Shown here piece after piece: positions 63,453 through 64,000 of a DNA stretch of 64,000 nucleotides. The stretch is from Pilimelia terevasa (GTDB taxonomy: Bacteria > Actinomycetota > Actinomycetes > Mycobacteriales > Micromonosporaceae). Every line of letters starts with the position of its first letter. Positions within the stretch are counted from its first letter, which is position 1. A program made the position numbers and the translations under genes. Location of the stretch: assembly GCF_014647915.1 (NCBI RefSeq), contig NZ_BMQC01000009.1, positions 124,001 through 188,000 on the forward strand. The letters are read 5' to 3'. The notes beneath the pieces were generated by a model. The model did not search any database. It was not told where the DNA came from and saw only the letters and a program-made list of their open reading frames with translations.

Positions 63453-64000
63453 TCAGTTGGTGAGACGCTGGCCGGCCTGTCGTGTCTCGTCGGTGACGGT
63501 GCGGGTGGCGGCGGTGGCGTCCTCGCGGACGGTGTCGGCTGCCTGGGTGGCGGTGTCCTTCACCGCGTGGACGGCCTCCTGCGCGGGTTGGCGCAGTTGG
63601 TCGGTGACCTCCTGGGCGGCGTGGGTCAGTTCCTGCTTCAGCTCGGGGGCGTGCTCCTCGACAACGTCCTTGGCCTGGGCGACGGCGCGGCGCTCGGGGT
63701 CCGTGCCCGGGACGAGGGACGACGCGAGCCAGCCGACGCCGAAGGCGATCAGGCCGGCCGCCAGGGGGTTGCCCTGCGTCTGGCGGCGCACGGCCGCGGG
63801 CGCGTCGGCGGCGGCGTCGCCGACGGCGTGCACCGCGCCGCCCACCCGGTCGCCCAGGTCGGCGGTACCGGTGGTCAGGGTGTGGCCGGCGTCGTGGGCG
63901 GTACCCATCACGGTGTCCCGCATGGACCGCAGCGCCCCCGTCACCCGCTGCTTGCGCTCCTCGACCATGCGGGCCGGGCTGGCCTTGTAGGCCAGGGCGT
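63453..64000 (-). CDS. DUF3618-like protein (5' part outside the window)
   Basis: The frame stays open to the window edge, and residues upstream of the first visible ATG (LAYKASPAR) still fit the DUF3618 family pattern, so the true start lies beyond 64,000. At least 181 residues are visible: a DUF3618-type end, a Gly-rich hydrophobic segment (NPLAAGLIAFGVGWLASSLV) that forms one transmembrane helix, and a long Ala/Thr/Glu/Lys-rich amphipathic helix (the pattern V-x-x-x-A-x-x repeats), likely a coiled coil. Such proteins are found beside phage-holin-family and stress genes in actinobacteria, at the membrane. The precise role is unknown. Confidence 0.8.
   Translation of the reverse strand, partial: ALAYKASPARMVEERKQRVTGALRSMRDTVMGTAHDAGHTLTTGTADLGDRVGGAVHAVGDAAADAPAAVRRQTQGNPLAAGLIAFGVGWLASSLVPGTDPERRAVAQAKDVVEEHAPELKQELTHAAQEVTDQLRQPAQEAVHAVKDTATQAADTVREDATAATRTVTDETRQAGQRLTN

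Overview
The window comes from a very GC-rich actinobacterium. Codon third positions are almost all G or C, GTG and TTG starts are common, and the genes are dense. Many genes have a TAnnnT box 6-7 bases before an ATG or GTG with no Shine-Dalgarno sequence, which is typical of leaderless actinobacterial transcripts. Geosmin synthase, a family 2B encapsulin, a Pls-type synthetase and DUF5753 regulators all fit a filamentous actinomycete. The Micromonosporaceae are my best guess, but nothing here fixes the genus.

Left third (1-16,000): after the end of a DUF5648-like protein come a mycothiol-dependent isomerase-like gene, an SRPBCC gene, a secreted protein, a small gene coupled to a NUDIX hydrolase, and an HD-domain gene. 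Next is a single-module synthetase of the epsilon-poly-L-lysine synthetase (Pls) type, coupled by a 4-base overlap to an M1 metallopeptidase. A cassette of lower GC (about 10,330-12,500) follows a truncated NUDIX gene; it holds a 67-aa protein, a DUF6879 protein, an XRE/DUF5753 regulator and two small opposite-strand ORFs. A secreted FnIII protein, a GlxA-type regulator and an MFS transporter complete this part.

Middle (16,000-44,000): a membrane-anchored periplasmic-binding-like receptor; a five-gene minus-strand terpenoid operon (geosmin synthase, a DUF6923-like anchored protein, DUF4239, family 2B encapsulin shell, polyprenyl diphosphate synthase); a multi-sensor histidine kinase; a solitary adenine methyltransferase; a calcium-binding repeat protein; a GT2 glycosyltransferase with a 51-aa sortase-signal-like peptide; and a very large NERD/tandem-kinase protein resembling PglW, with no BREX genes beside it. 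Then come a secreted TIM-barrel-like protein, SerA overlapped by a D-2-hydroxyglutarate dehydrogenase-like flavoenzyme, a 43-aa leaderless ORF, a TrmH-type methyltransferase, a KamB-like 16S rRNA A1408 methyltransferase, and RsgA.

Right third (44,000-64,000): a pair of related secreted proteins, an XRE/TPR regulator, and a minus-strand signalling block: a hybrid kinase with five 92-aa HAMP repeats, an ANTAR/GAF/PAS/PP2C phosphatase, an RsbW-like ATPase and two more sensor kinases. These are followed by a ferric-reductase-like flavoprotein, a glyoxalase-fold protein, a secreted phospholipase A2, an unusual SemiSWEET-like/IS3-OrfA-like fusion, two tandem LysR regulators, an IS256-family remnant and a DUF3618 protein cut by the window edge.

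The strongest candidates for new biology are the Pls/M1 peptidase pair with a lysine-like pocket code, the geosmin-encapsulin operon, the KamB-like gene, the orphan PglW-like kinase with three C-terminal WAGA-type repeats, and the membrane/OrfA fusion. All family names come from reading motifs; no database search was run.
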